This document shows positions 36,834-48,875 of a stretch of 59,778 nucleotides of DNA, in pieces. Numbering within the stretch: position 1 is the stretch's first letter; every line of letters starts with the position of its first letter. Made by a program: the position numbers and the translations under genes. The DNA comes from Roseiflexaceae bacterium (lineage in GTDB: Bacteria > Chloroflexota > Chloroflexia > Chloroflexales > Roseiflexaceae). The notes below the pieces were generated by a model, which saw nothing but the letters and a program-made list of their open reading frames with translations, had not been told where the DNA came from and searched no databases. The DNA lies in the NCBI GenBank assembly GCA_947474225.1, contig CANJHS010000017.1, positions 1 through 59,778 on the forward strand, given 5' to 3'.

Positions 36834-38057
36834 CGCATCATCCAAATCCCGTAACGCCGGCAACGCCAAGCCGACCGGTACGGCCAGCAGGGCCACCACA
36901 CCCGCCACCAAATACCAGACCTGCACACCCAACCAGTCCGATACCGGGCCAGCCAAAATCAAGCCGATGGGCGAGATGATGCCCGCTGCAGTCCCCAAAA
37001 AGCCCATCACCCGACCCTGCAGTTCGAGACTGACCGTACCCTGAATGATGGCCATCAACGGAGCCTGTGTCAACGGCTGGGCCACCCCGACAACGGCCAT
37101 TGCGGCAATGGCATACCAAATACCACTCGTAGGCAGCAACCCCAGCACCGTGACGGCTACACCCATCACTCCCACACCCGCCAGGAGCGTATAGAGCTTG
37201 CGCGTGAACCCACCCCACACGCCCAGCAACAGCGAACCGGCTATCATCCCGACGCCGAAACCCGTCTCCATCCAGGCGAGTTGGGTCACCCCACCCCCGA
37301 AATAACTCTTGACCAACAACGGCATCAGTGCAAACGCAGGGTTGAAAAAAAGATTCAACACCATCGCCATCCCCATCAACGCCAGCATTCCCGGCCAGGC
37401 AACAACATACGCAAACCCACTCCGCACCGCGGCAAACACGCCTTCGTGTGCAGTATCAGCTGGTTGTGCGGGCGGGTCTGGTATGCGAATGCTGGCTACC
37501 AGTGCGAGTGCGCTGATAGCGGTCAGAATCTCGATGAAGAGGACCCCGTTCAATCCGATTGCCTCGAGCAACAACGCGCCTACCGGCGGCGCAAATACCG
37601 ATACCGCGCCTTCACGCAGCTGCGAGATACCGCCGATACGCTGCAGGTGCTCGGCGGGCACCAGTAGTGTGGTGGCCGAACTCACCGCCAGATAATGGAA
37701 TTGGCCCGCTAGTGCATTGACAAACATCACGACATACAAGTGCCACAAGGTGAGCATGCCTGATTCTGACAAGGCAAACAACGACGCTGCAGCCACGGCA
37801 TAGACAAGATTCGCACACAGGATGACGGTTTTGCGATGCAAGCGATCGACCAACGTGCCGATGATTGGCCCAAGCAGGATGCTTGGCAGCATGGTGATGA
37901 GCGTGCCCGAGGCGAGCGACGTGGCGGTCCCGTATGTTTTGGCGACCCACCAGATCAGCGCAAATCCCGAAAACGCGCTGCCGATGCGAGCAACGGTTTG
38001 ACTCATCCAAAATATCCAAAAGCGGGCGACCCAGTTTCCTGATGAAATTCGTTTCAT
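36807..38057 (-). CDS. MFS transporter (MefA/EntS-like exporter)
   Basis: 416 residues with about 12 membrane helices. The start FWIFWMSQTVARIGSAFSGFALIWW and the loop GPIIGTLVDRLHRKTVILCANL (the G-x-x-x-D-R/K-x-x-R-K motif between helices 2 and 3) match the MFS_3 drug or siderophore exporter group. Further blocks: LVPAEHLQRIGGISQLREGA and LLLGVWGG. It likely exports a small hydrophobic compound by proton antiport. The C-terminus is short (DLDDAKTAPGTVH). It is located just before the lower-GC restriction-modification island, upstream of it in the minus direction, but its own base composition looks like the host. Confidence 0.85.
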   Translation of the reverse strand: MKRISSGNWVARFWIFWMSQTVARIGSAFSGFALIWWVAKTYGTATSLASGTLITMLPSILLGPIIGTLVDRLHRKTVILCANLVYAVAAASLFALSESGMLTLWHLYVVMFVNALAGQFHYLAVSSATTLLVPAEHLQRIGGISQLREGAVSVFAPPVGALLLEAIGLNGVLFIEILTAISALALVASIRIPDPPAQPADTAHEGVFAAVRSGFAYVVAWPGMLALMGMAMVLNLFFNPAFALMPLLVKSYFGGGVTQLAWMETGFGVGMIAGSLLLGVWGGFTRKLYTLLAGVGVMGVAVTVLGLLPTSGIWYAIAAMAVVGVAQPLTQAPLMAIIQGTVSLELQGRVMGFLGTAAGIISPIGLILAGPVSDWLGVQVWYLVAGVVALLAVPVGLALPALRDLDDAKTAPGTVH

Positions 38058-38118
38058 TAAGTCCTTGCAGCCTAATTGCGGTAAATCTGTCCAACTTACA
38101 AATGCAAGATGTCAGTGT

Positions 38119-39462
38119 CTACTTGTTTGAAAGTAAATTATAGATTTGTTTTTCTATGTATGAGTTATTCAACCAGAAACAACGTTTTGTCGAGGCTGTC
38201 CCATCAGAGAAGGAATCAACATCTAATTTGTTCTTCGCATGTGGTCTCACATGACCTACGTCGCTTTGGCTTGCTCTTGGAAATAACTGTGGGTCACATT
38301 TTTTGAGTGCCATAACGGCTTTACTCCAAACTTCTTGGTATTTTTCCAAATCTTCATGCGGCATTCCCCAGAATTTTGTTCCCCTGAAAACTAACTCTTC
38401 ATTTTCGTTTGATTGGAATACAACCAAGAAAAACTTAGTTGAAGAAAAATATCTATTGATTTCAGATACTTCCCAAGATTCTTCATCACATAGTTCACTG
38501 AATCTAAATGGTGGAAAAGACATTGATTCTTTAACTTTTCCAGATAGATTTGCAACTATAGTTTTCGTAACTATGCCAGCTTTAATAAATTCCGCCGTAT
38601 GGTTAATACTCCCTTCAATACCAAGCATTTTTGCAACCAATATTGCATTCAAGTTTTTTGCTTGATATTCAATCCCGAAAAATGAAATAAGATCTGTTCT
38701 TTTCCGTGAAACAAATTGTGCTAACTTGGTTTCTATTTCAGTCTCAAAAGGTATATGTGTAGAAGTTTCTTTGCTCAAATCAATAGATGGAGCGTTCAAT
38801 CTTTTTTCGGAAATCACTTCATTTACTAGAACTGACATGAACGGGGATTTAATACAATAGGCACGCTGCATGGCCTTAATTGTGCTAAATGGTTGTTCTC
38901 GAGTAGAATCCTTGTTTGCCCCTTTTGTACATGCCCCGAGATAAAGAGTGAGGCTTTCTGACAGTTTATGCGCTTGCCCTGTAAGAATCATTTGATTAAT
39001 GCGCATCCAATCTTCTTTAATTAGATATAATTCATTTTCTCGTTCAATATCCCAAAAATACACATGACTCACAAACCATTGAGACTTCGGAACTAGAGGT
39101 TCGTACTGATAAAACATCAGCAATATAGACTTATTTTTTGTCCAAAAACTACTGGAATAAAAGTCGATATTCACTTCTTTTTTGAAGTCAATAATATTTA
39201 GCACAAGGCGTTCTTTCGCAGTAATTTTTCCATTAACTCTTTTATACGGGGTTACTTTCAACTCAACGCCAGCCTCTACAAAATCAGGTTCGGAACGACT
39301 GTTAATTTTGTATCCAAAGTGTGCTTCTTGAACGAGATTTCCAATATAGCCTTTGTTCAGTTCCTGCTCGCTTCTTTGCGAATCACCAGCCATTTCGCCA
39401 AATGATTGACCCACTGCTTCTTTGGCGCGGATGAAAATTTCTTCTTTTGTGGAATAAATCAT
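38119..39462 (-). CDS. Sau3AI-family type II restriction endonuclease (MutH-like)
   Basis: 447 residues from ATG at 39462, 5 bases after GGAGG. The N-terminal domain carries the MutH/Sau3AI catalytic core: NKGYIGNLVQEAHFG, then PDF-x6-ELK (EPDFVEAGVELKVTPYKR), supplying the D...E-x-K metal ligands, and AKERLVLNIID. A second, degenerate MutH-like half occupies the C-terminus, as in Sau3AI, where it is a DNA-binding allosteric domain. Sau3AI cuts at GATC, and the same target is expected here though not proven. It is divergent from the C5 methyltransferase, 68 bases apart. The region is clearly AT-richer than the flanking genes and uses A/T-ending codons, which suggests horizontal acquisition. 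Confidence 0.88.
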   Translation of the reverse strand: MIYSTKEEIFIRAKEAVGQSFGEMAGDSQRSEQELNKGYIGNLVQEAHFGYKINSRSEPDFVEAGVELKVTPYKRVNGKITAKERLVLNIIDFKKEVNIDFYSSSFWTKNKSILLMFYQYEPLVPKSQWFVSHVYFWDIERENELYLIKEDWMRINQMILTGQAHKLSESLTLYLGACTKGANKDSTREQPFSTIKAMQRAYCIKSPFMSVLVNEVISEKRLNAPSIDLSKETSTHIPFETEIETKLAQFVSRKRTDLISFFGIEYQAKNLNAILVAKMLGIEGSINHTAEFIKAGIVTKTIVANLSGKVKESMSFPPFRFSELCDEESWEVSEINRYFSSTKFFLVVFQSNENEELVFRGTKFWGMPHEDLEKYQEVWSKAVMALKKCDPQLFPRASQSDVGHVRPHAKNKLDVDSFSDGTASTKRCFWLNNSYIEKQIYNLLSNK

Positions 39463-39530
39463 ATCGGCCTCCAAGAAAACATATGTTCTAATATGCTATA
39501 CTGTGTTTGAGTTTCGATGAGGCATTATAG
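39463..39530. promoter_or_regulatory. Divergent promoter region of the restriction-modification pair
   Basis: This 68-base spacer must drive both genes. It holds a perfect palindrome AACATATGTT (39478-39487) and a plus-strand TATACT (39497-39502) that could be the -10 box of the methyltransferase. The palindrome could be an operator, but no controller gene is present. Confidence 0.4.
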
Positions 39531-40730
39531 ATGAACACCATACGTGTAGTTGAGCTTTTTGCTGGAGTTGGTGGGTTTCGCCTGGGGTTGGAAACTGCTT
39601 CACCAAAATTTGAAACAGTATGGGCAAATCAATGGGAGCCTGGCAGGAAGTCTCAACACGCTTTTGACTGTTACGTGTCTCACTTCGGCAATTCCAAATC
39701 ACACTCTAACGAAGACATCGCTCTCGCAAAACAGCAAGTACCTAATCACGATTTACTTGTCGGGGGTTTCCCTTGTCAAGATTATTCTGTAGCAGCAACC
39801 CAAGCAAAAGGAATACAAGGAAAAAAAGGGGTGCTCTGGTGGGAAATCGAAGCTATTCTACGAGAGAAGAAACCTAATTTTGTATTACTCGAAAATGTTG
39901 ATCGTCTCATCAAGTCACCTACTCGACAAAGAGGAAGAGACTTCGGAATCATTCTGAAGTGTCTTCATGATTTGGGCTACAACGCTGAATGGAGAGTTAT
40001 CAACGCTGCTGATTATGGATTTGCACAAAAGAGACGCAGAGTTTTCATATTTGCATATGACACTAAAACTGCATTTGCAAATTCGTTGAGTTCATCATCT
40101 ACATCCGACACAATCGTGAACGATTGCTTTTTCGCAAAAAACTTCCCTGTAACTCAATCAGACAGAGCATTTGTCCAAGAAATCGAAATTGGTTCAAAAA
40201 CATTAATCGAAGTTTCAGATACTTTTGCATTTCAATTTGAGAACTCTGGCTTCATGCGAGAAGGCATTATCTCCACACTCCAAACAAACCCGATTAAAAA
40301 ACGTGCTGTTCATTTAAGCGAGATACTTCAAAAAGACATTGTTGACGAGAAGTATTTTTCATTCGAAGCAAAAAAAGTGGAATATATGAAAGGTGCAAAA
40401 CGGGAGCATCGCATCAAACCAAATGGTGAACCTTATTTTTATACTGAAGGGGCAATCCCTTTCCCAGACAATTTGGACTCACCCGCGAGGACAATTTTGA
40501 CCAGTGAAGGCAAAATGAACCGCAGTACCCATTATGTCATTGATTACAATACTCAAAAATTGCGCACACTCACACCGATAGAGTGTGAACGCATTAATGG
40601 ATTTCCGGATAACTGGACGAACACTGGCATGCCAGAGGCATTTCGATATTTCACCATGGGCAATGCTTTGGTTGTACCGTTAATAACGGTGATGGGCCAG
40701 AAACTTCTAGAAATAATCGACAAGAGATAA
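39531..40730 (+). CDS. DNA (cytosine-5)-methyltransferase, partner of the Sau3AI-like nuclease
   Basis: 399 residues, typical of m5C methylases. Motif I VVELFAGVGGFRLGLE, motif IV GGFPCQDYSVAAT (catalytic Cys in PCQ, ~residue 79), motif VI VLLENVDRLIKSP, motif VIII NAADYGFAQKRRRVFIFA (QKRRR) and motifs IX-X (RTLTPIECERINGFPDNWT, then MGNALVVPLI) are all visible and in order. The target-recognition domain lies about residues 190-330. The enzyme should methylate the same site that its divergent neighbour cuts, GATC by family analogy. Low GC, like its partner. It ends 112 bases before secA. Confidence 0.92.
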   Translation: MNTIRVVELFAGVGGFRLGLETASPKFETVWANQWEPGRKSQHAFDCYVSHFGNSKSHSNEDIALAKQQVPNHDLLVGGFPCQDYSVAATQAKGIQGKKGVLWWEIEAILREKKPNFVLLENVDRLIKSPTRQRGRDFGIILKCLHDLGYNAEWRVINAADYGFAQKRRRVFIFAYDTKTAFANSLSSSSTSDTIVNDCFFAKNFPVTQSDRAFVQEIEIGSKTLIEVSDTFAFQFENSGFMREGIISTLQTNPIKKRAVHLSEILQKDIVDEKYFSFEAKKVEYMKGAKREHRIKPNGEPYFYTEGAIPFPDNLDSPARTILTSEGKMNRSTHYVIDYNTQKLRTLTPIECERINGFPDNWTNTGMPEAFRYFTMGNALVVPLITVMGQKLLEIIDKR

Positions 40731-40842
40731 GTCACATTTATCCCCTTCTCATTCGTTCATGAGGCACACAAAAATCACTGTGCTATACTACATGTTGATG
40801 CACGGCATACCGTGACTGGCCGCATCACCACAAGGAGTGCGT

Positions 40843-43716
<2,874 letters not shown>

Positions 43717-43767
43717 ATTCGATCCATCATTGTGTCGGCAATCCGACGCTACAAGGAGAATTCATCC

Positions 43768-45333
43768 ATGGCTGACGTTCGCCCCCGTCCTGTGCTGTTG
43801 ACGATCCTCGATGGTCTCGGTGAGCGCACCGGCCTTGTAGGCAACGCCGTCAAACAGGCCCGCACGCCGAATCTCGATCGCTGGCGCTCGAGCTGCCCGA
43901 CGACCCTGATTTATGCCGCGGAGAAGCATGTGGGTCTGCCTCCTGGCCAAATGGGGAACTCCGAAGTCGGCCACCTCAACCTCGGTGCAGGGTTTGTCGT
44001 CATGCAAGACATTACCCGCATCGACAGCTGCATCGAAGACGGCAGCTTCTTTACCAACGACGCCTTCGTGCACGCCGTCGCACACGCCCGGACCAACAAT
44101 AGCAACATCCACATGATGGGATTGCTGGGCAACGGCGGTGTACACAGCCATATCGCACATCAAAAGGCCTTGCTAGAATTCGCCAAACGCGCCGGCGTCA
44201 AACAGGTCTATCTGCACGTCTTTACCGATGGTCGCGACACCCTGCCACGCAGTGGCGCAGGGTTCTTGAGTGAGCTCGAAGCAGCCATTCAGAGCGTGGG
44301 CATCGGCAAAATCGCCTCGGTCACCGGCCGCTACTATGCAATGGACCGTGACAAACGATGGGAACGCACACGCATGGCCTATGAGGCGATGGTGTTTGGT
44401 ATCGGTGAGCATGTCGCCAACGCAGCAGATGCTATTCAACATGCCTATGCCGCAGACGTCACCGACGAATTCATCAAGCCAGCGGTGGTGGTCGACAGCG
44501 CCGGGACCCCGATAGCAACTATCCATGCGGGTGATGCAATCATCGGCTTCAACTTCCGCGCAGACCGCATGCGCCAAATCACACGCGCGTTTGTGATGGC
44601 CGATTTCGACGGCTTTGCACGACCGTTCTTGGGCAATCTGTACTATGTCTGTATGACCGAGTACGAAAAGGATCTGCCCGTGGTGGTGGCATTTGCCAAC
44701 GACGATGTGGCAGTGCCGCTTGCCAAAGTCATCTCTGACGCTGGCTTGACACAACTCCACGCCGCCGAGACCGAAAAATATCCACACGTGACGTTCTACT
44801 TCAACGGCGGCCGTGAAGTGCCGTTCCCCGGCGAACAGCGCTTCATGGTGCCTTCACCCAAAGTTGCCACCTACGACCTCCAACCCGAAATGAGCGCGGC
44901 AGCGCTCCGTGATGGCATCCTCGAGGCAATCGCTGCCGACAGCTACGATGTCATCATCGTCAACTTCGCCAATCCCGACATGGTCGGTCACACCGGCGTC
45001 ATCCCGGCAGTCATCAGCGCGGTCGAAACAGTCGATCAATGCGCCGGTGCCCTGGTGGCGGCTGTGGTCGCCAAGGGAGGTGTGGCTATCGTGACTGCAG
45101 ACCACGGCAACGCCGAATACATGATCGACGAAGCCACCGGCGGGCCGTTCACGGCACATACCACCAATCAAGTGCCCGTGATCTTGGTTGCCCCCGCAGA
45201 CTCCCCGTATGCCTCGGTTACCCTGCGCAACGGTGGCAAGCTGAGCGATATCGCGCCGACCATGCTCGACCTTTTGGGGCTCGACAAAGCGCCCCAGATG
45301 ACCGGCGTATCGCTGATTACCCGCGGCGCATAA
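43768..45333 (+). CDS. gpmI: 2,3-bisphosphoglycerate-independent phosphoglycerate mutase
   Basis: 521 residues from ATG at 43768, with AAGGAG well placed (the upstream in-frame start 43732 is not supported). LTILDGLG supplies the metal-binding Asp, and the phosphoserine is in MGNSEVGHLNLGAG (about residue 63). TDGRDTLPRSG, GRYYAMDRDKRWER, GFNFRADRMRQIT, NFANPDMVGHTG and TADHGNAEYM are the standard iPGM motifs with both Mn sites. It interconverts 3- and 2-phosphoglycerate in glycolysis and gluconeogenesis. Downstream of secA on the same strand. A hairpin follows the gene. Confidence 0.96.
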   Translation: MADVRPRPVLLTILDGLGERTGLVGNAVKQARTPNLDRWRSSCPTTLIYAAEKHVGLPPGQMGNSEVGHLNLGAGFVVMQDITRIDSCIEDGSFFTNDAFVHAVAHARTNNSNIHMMGLLGNGGVHSHIAHQKALLEFAKRAGVKQVYLHVFTDGRDTLPRSGAGFLSELEAAIQSVGIGKIASVTGRYYAMDRDKRWERTRMAYEAMVFGIGEHVANAADAIQHAYAADVTDEFIKPAVVVDSAGTPIATIHAGDAIIGFNFRADRMRQITRAFVMADFDGFARPFLGNLYYVCMTEYEKDLPVVVAFANDDVAVPLAKVISDAGLTQLHAAETEKYPHVTFYFNGGREVPFPGEQRFMVPSPKVATYDLQPEMSAAALRDGILEAIAADSYDVIIVNFANPDMVGHTGVIPAVISAVETVDQCAGALVAAVVAKGGVAIVTADHGNAEYMIDEATGGPFTAHTTNQVPVILVAPADSPYASVTLRNGGKLSDIAPTMLDLLGLDKAPQMTGVSLITRGA

Positions 45334-45355
45334 CCACCATCCGACACACTCCATT

Positions 45356-45395
45356 TGCCAGGCTGGTCGTCAGAACGTTGATGACCAGCCTGGCA
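45356..45395 (+). terminator. Long hairpin after gpmI
   Basis: TGCCAGGCTGGTC (45356-45368) pairs with GACCAGCCTGGCA (45383-45395), extendable over one mismatch. No T-run follows, so termination is uncertain. Confidence 0.5.
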
Positions 45396-45440
45396 GTATA
45401 ATCAATACCATCACAGCAACCCACAGACAGCGAGGCGACG

Positions 45441-47816
45441 ATGCAACGACTCTGGTACACCAAACCCGCAGACAGCTGGGTCGAAGCACTGCCGATTGGG
45501 AATGGCCGCCTCGGCGCCATGGTCTATGGCGATTCGATGCACGAGCGCTATGCACTCAACGAAGATACGTTTTGGTCCGGGGCTCCTATCGACGGCGTCC
45601 ATCCCGATCGCCGTGCCGATCTGGCCACGATTCGGTCCATGCTGGCCAACGGTGACGTGCGTGGCGCCGAACGGCACGCCGAAGCGACGATGACACTGCG
45701 TTGGACGCAGTCATATTTGCCCCTCGCCGAGCTCCAACTGACGACGTTACTGACCCATCCGGTCACTGCATACAGCCGCGACCTCGATTTGGCGACTGCC
45801 ACCGCCTCGACGACGTTTGTCAGCAATGGCGTCACATACCTGCGCCGCTCGTTTGTCAGCATCCCCGATGATGTGTTGGTCATCCACTATGACGCCGACA
45901 CCGCCGGGCAACTGTCACTCAGCATCGGATTGACTAGTCGCTACACCCTCACTCACACGGTGGGGAAGCGGACGGTCACCATCATCGGGGCAGCACCACT
46001 GCATGTCGAGCCAGATTATGTCAAAACAGATTCGCCGTTTGCCGGTGTCGGGGCGGGCATGCGCGCCTGCACCATGGCCCATATCGATTCACACGACGGC
46101 GTCTTGACCGAAGACGAATACGGCATTCATGTGACCGATGCGACCCACTGCACGATCATCGTCAGTGCCGCAACGAGCTTCGAATCTTTCGACAGCCCTG
46201 CAATCGGCGACGCCAAACACCGCGCCTGGCAACGCTTAGGGCATTTCACCCGTACCGGCGCGCATCGTCGCCATGTGGCGGCACACAGCGCCCTGTATAA
46301 CCGCAGCGTCATGGTCATCAAACCTGCGCGTAGCGATTTGCCCACCGATGAACGACTGCGTCGCTTGTCCGGGGCTGAGCAATCGATGCTCGATGCGACG
46401 GTTCGGTATCATGGTCACGCAGATTCGCACGCGCCGGTCGTGGCTCCTGCCGACGACGTCGGATTGCTCGCGTTGCTCTACAATATGGGCCGCTATTTGT
46501 TGATATCGTCGTCCCAACCAGGCACGCAGGCAGCCAATCTGCAGGGCATTTGGAACGATAATCCGCGCCCGGCGTGGAGTAGTAACTACACCATCAACAT
46601 CAATACCCAGATGAACTATTGGGGCGCCCTGACGACCAATTTGCGCGAATGCCAAGCTCCGTTAAACGATTTGATCGAACGCCTCGCCGTCGACGGTGCC
46701 CGCGCTGCAGCAGCCTATGGGTGCCGCGGCTGGACGGCCCACCACAACACCGATATCTGGGCTCAAGCGAATGCCGTCAAAGGCAAAGCAGTCTGGTTCC
46801 TCTGGCCGTACTCGGCAGCGTGGTTGTGTTTGCACGTCTACGAAGAATATCTGTTCAGCAATGACGACGTCTTTGCGCGCGAGCGAGCAATACCGTTGCT
46901 CCGCGGTGCTGCAGAATTCCACCTCGATTGGCTCCAACCACAGAGAGATGGCACGCTCCAGAGCAGTCCATCGACCTCGCCCGAAAATATCTTCGTTGCC
47001 GCCGATGGGCAACCGTGCGGCGTGTCGATTGGCAGCGAGGCCGATATTGCCATGACGCGCGCACTCTGGCTAGCCTGTCTCGACATGGCAGAGCGGTTGT
47101 CGCTCGACGAACCGTGGCTGGAAGAGATCCGGGTGGCCCTGCCGCTGCTGCCTGAGCCCATGATTGGCGCGGACGGTCGTTTGCAGGAATGGCGGCATCA
47201 GCCTGCCGAATTCGAACCGGGGCACCGACACATCTCGCACCTCTATGGCCTGTACCCATCTGCCGAAATCACGCCGCTGACCACGCCCGCATTGGCCGAC
47301 GCAGCCCGCGAAAGTCTGGCGGTGCGACTGGCAAACGGCGGCGGACACACTGGTTGGAGTGCAGCCTGGGTGGCTGCCTGCTATGCACGTCTGGCAGATG
47401 GCGAGGCCGCCCTCGGCGTGTTACACCGATTGCTGCGGGATTCGACCTACCCGAGCATGTTGGGCTCACATCCTCCGTTCCAGATCGACGGCAGCCTCGG
47501 TTCCCCTGCCGCCATTGCCGAAATGGTGGTCCAGAGCCACGGCGGCGTACTGAGCCTCATGCCCGCCATCCCCAAAGCCTGGCGTACCGGCAAACTGACC
47601 GGCATCCGCCTGCGTGGCGGCATCACAATTGATATCGAGTGGAAGAACGAGGCTTTTCTCGAGGCCTTCATCGTCAGCGAAACGAATCAGTCGGTGGTTG
47701 TCCACGCGCCGTTCGATATCCGCGACATGTCTTCGCGCGCTGCTGTTGTGTCAGGCGATACCTTCACATTCAATGCAGGCGTCCATTATGAATGGAAACT
47801 ACTGGACAATGATTAG
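45441..47816 (+). CDS. Glycoside hydrolase family 95 (alpha-L-fucosidase type)
   Basis: 791 residues, normal for GH95. The N-terminal beta-sandwich starts LWYTKPADSWVEALPIGNGRLGAMVYG, with LNEDTFWSGAP typical of the family. The (alpha/alpha)6 catalytic domain has LQGIWNDNPRPAWSSNYTININTQMNYW, GWTAHHNTDIW, PSTSPENIF and RHISHLYGLYP motifs, then GHTGWSAAWVAACYARL, which includes the acidic residues expected at the active site. A C-terminal beta-domain ends the protein. There is no signal peptide, so it would act in the cytoplasm on imported oligosaccharides, or be exported by an unusual route. GH95 members cleave alpha-1,2-L-fucosyl or alpha-L-galactosyl bonds; which one applies here cannot be told. 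Confidence 0.9.
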   Translation: MQRLWYTKPADSWVEALPIGNGRLGAMVYGDSMHERYALNEDTFWSGAPIDGVHPDRRADLATIRSMLANGDVRGAERHAEATMTLRWTQSYLPLAELQLTTLLTHPVTAYSRDLDLATATASTTFVSNGVTYLRRSFVSIPDDVLVIHYDADTAGQLSLSIGLTSRYTLTHTVGKRTVTIIGAAPLHVEPDYVKTDSPFAGVGAGMRACTMAHIDSHDGVLTEDEYGIHVTDATHCTIIVSAATSFESFDSPAIGDAKHRAWQRLGHFTRTGAHRRHVAAHSALYNRSVMVIKPARSDLPTDERLRRLSGAEQSMLDATVRYHGHADSHAPVVAPADDVGLLALLYNMGRYLLISSSQPGTQAANLQGIWNDNPRPAWSSNYTININTQMNYWGALTTNLRECQAPLNDLIERLAVDGARAAAAYGCRGWTAHHNTDIWAQANAVKGKAVWFLWPYSAAWLCLHVYEEYLFSNDDVFARERAIPLLRGAAEFHLDWLQPQRDGTLQSSPSTSPENIFVAADGQPCGVSIGSEADIAMTRALWLACLDMAERLSLDEPWLEEIRVALPLLPEPMIGADGRLQEWRHQPAEFEPGHRHISHLYGLYPSAEITPLTTPALADAARESLAVRLANGGGHTGWSAAWVAACYARLADGEAALGVLHRLLRDSTYPSMLGSHPPFQIDGSLGSPAAIAEMVVQSHGGVLSLMPAIPKAWRTGKLTGIRLRGGITIDIEWKNEAFLEAFIVSETNQSVVVHAPFDIRDMSSRAAVVSGDTFTFNAGVHYEWKLLDND

Positions 47817-48012
47817 TGATTAGTGATCAGTTGAATACGTAGATAGGAGTGAGAAGCTAGGGGGTTGCCCGCCGAAGACTCATGTGCACTCTGCCTCTCG
47901 GATTTTCTCCAGCCCTAGAAAAAACCAACCAGTCAGATTCGGCGCTCTGGCGCACGAATCTGACTGGTTATAAACGCAGCACTGATAACTGATACCTAAG
48001 ACTGATAACTGA
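47817..48012. repeat. Short direct repeats of the CTGAT/GATTAGT type
   Basis: 47815-47831 holds GATTAGTGATTAGTGAT, and 47984-48012 a chain of CTGATA units (ACTGATAACTGATACC, then ACTGATAACTGATAAC). On the opposite strand the second block contains CTTAGGTATCAGTT, which recurs exactly at about 54119. A terminator for ksgA lies between the two blocks. Confidence 0.6.
47919..47969 (-). terminator. Rho-independent terminator of ksgA
   Basis: On the minus strand a perfect 15-bp stem (47969-47955 with 47941-47927) and 13-base loop are followed by GG and six T (47924-47919). It sits just past the ksgA stop codon. Confidence 0.8.
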
Positions 48013-48862
48013 TAACTAATTTCTCCGCTACTGCGATCCACTCCACAAACGACAGCGTCTCGGCACGGCGGACGGGGTCGATGCCTGCAGCCACCAGGGC
48101 TGCTTGGGCATCGGAGCGTTCGACCTTGATGCCGTGGGCGGCGAGCCCTCCAGATAGGCTATTACCGAGTTGTTTGCGCGCATGCAAAAAGCCCGCTTTG
48201 AGGATGCGAAAAACCGCCGCCTCGCGTTCGGGCTCGATGAGCGGTGTGTCCCGCAGGGTCAAGCGCATTACCGCCGAGTGTACTTCGGGCGCAGGAAAAA
48301 AAGACTCCGGCGGGACGATGGCTACCAGCTCCGGAATTGCCCGTACCTGAATCCCATGGGCGAGCACCGACATATCGCCCGGTTGTGCACAAATGCGCTG
48401 AGCGACTTCGCGCTGCACCAACACCACCATCGACGTCGGCGGATTGGCCGATTCGAGGAAGTGGCGCAACACCGGCGATGTGATGGCGTATGGGAGGTTT
48501 GCAACGACCTGATATGGTTTGTGTGCGGTCAACGCAGCGATGTCGGTCTGCAAGACATCTTGATTGACAAATGTCAGATTCGGAGCATCGGCGAACACAC
48601 GTGCCAAGCGATTCGCCAGACGGGTATCGAGTTCTATCGCAGTAACCGTACCGGCGACACGCACGAGTTCCCAGGTCAACACACCCAACCCAGGACCGAC
48701 CTCGACGACTACTGACTGGTCCGTGAGATGGGCTGCGCCGACAATCGTATCAAGGGCATTTTTGTCAATGAGAAAGTTCTGGCCCATTCCCCGCGTCGGA
48801 CGGACTTCGAGATTCCGCAGCGTCTCACGCACGTGTTGGGGATTGAGCATGGGGTTGGTCAT
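47996..48862 (-). CDS. ksgA: 16S rRNA dimethyladenosine transferase
   Basis: 288 residues from ATG at 48862 (MTNPMLNPQHVRETL; 48850 is also possible). The longer open frame back to 48991 overlaps the upstream gene and has no family similarity. Motifs: TRGMGQNFLIDKNALD, VVEVGPGLGVLTWEL (SAM-binding motif I), AIELDTRLA, VNQDVLQTDI, and the catalytic motif IV VVANLPYAITSPVLR (NLPY). It dimethylates two adjacent adenines near the 3' end of 16S rRNA during 30S maturation. Downstream of two zinc-ribbon protein genes on the same strand, 13 bases after the nearer one, so it is likely the last gene of a three-gene operon. Confidence 0.94.
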   Translation of the reverse strand: MTNPMLNPQHVRETLRNLEVRPTRGMGQNFLIDKNALDTIVGAAHLTDQSVVVEVGPGLGVLTWELVRVAGTVTAIELDTRLANRLARVFADAPNLTFVNQDVLQTDIAALTAHKPYQVVANLPYAITSPVLRHFLESANPPTSMVVLVQREVAQRICAQPGDMSVLAHGIQVRAIPELVAIVPPESFFPAPEVHSAVMRLTLRDTPLIEPEREAAVFRILKAGFLHARKQLGNSLSGGLAAHGIKVERSDAQAALVAAGIDPVRRAETLSFVEWIAVAEKLVISYQS

Positions 48863-48875
48863 GGTCGGCACCGAT

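Noticed and set aside
39463-39530. Palindrome considered as a controller-protein (C-box) site
   Set aside because: No small helix-turn-helix controller gene is present next to the restriction-modification pair.
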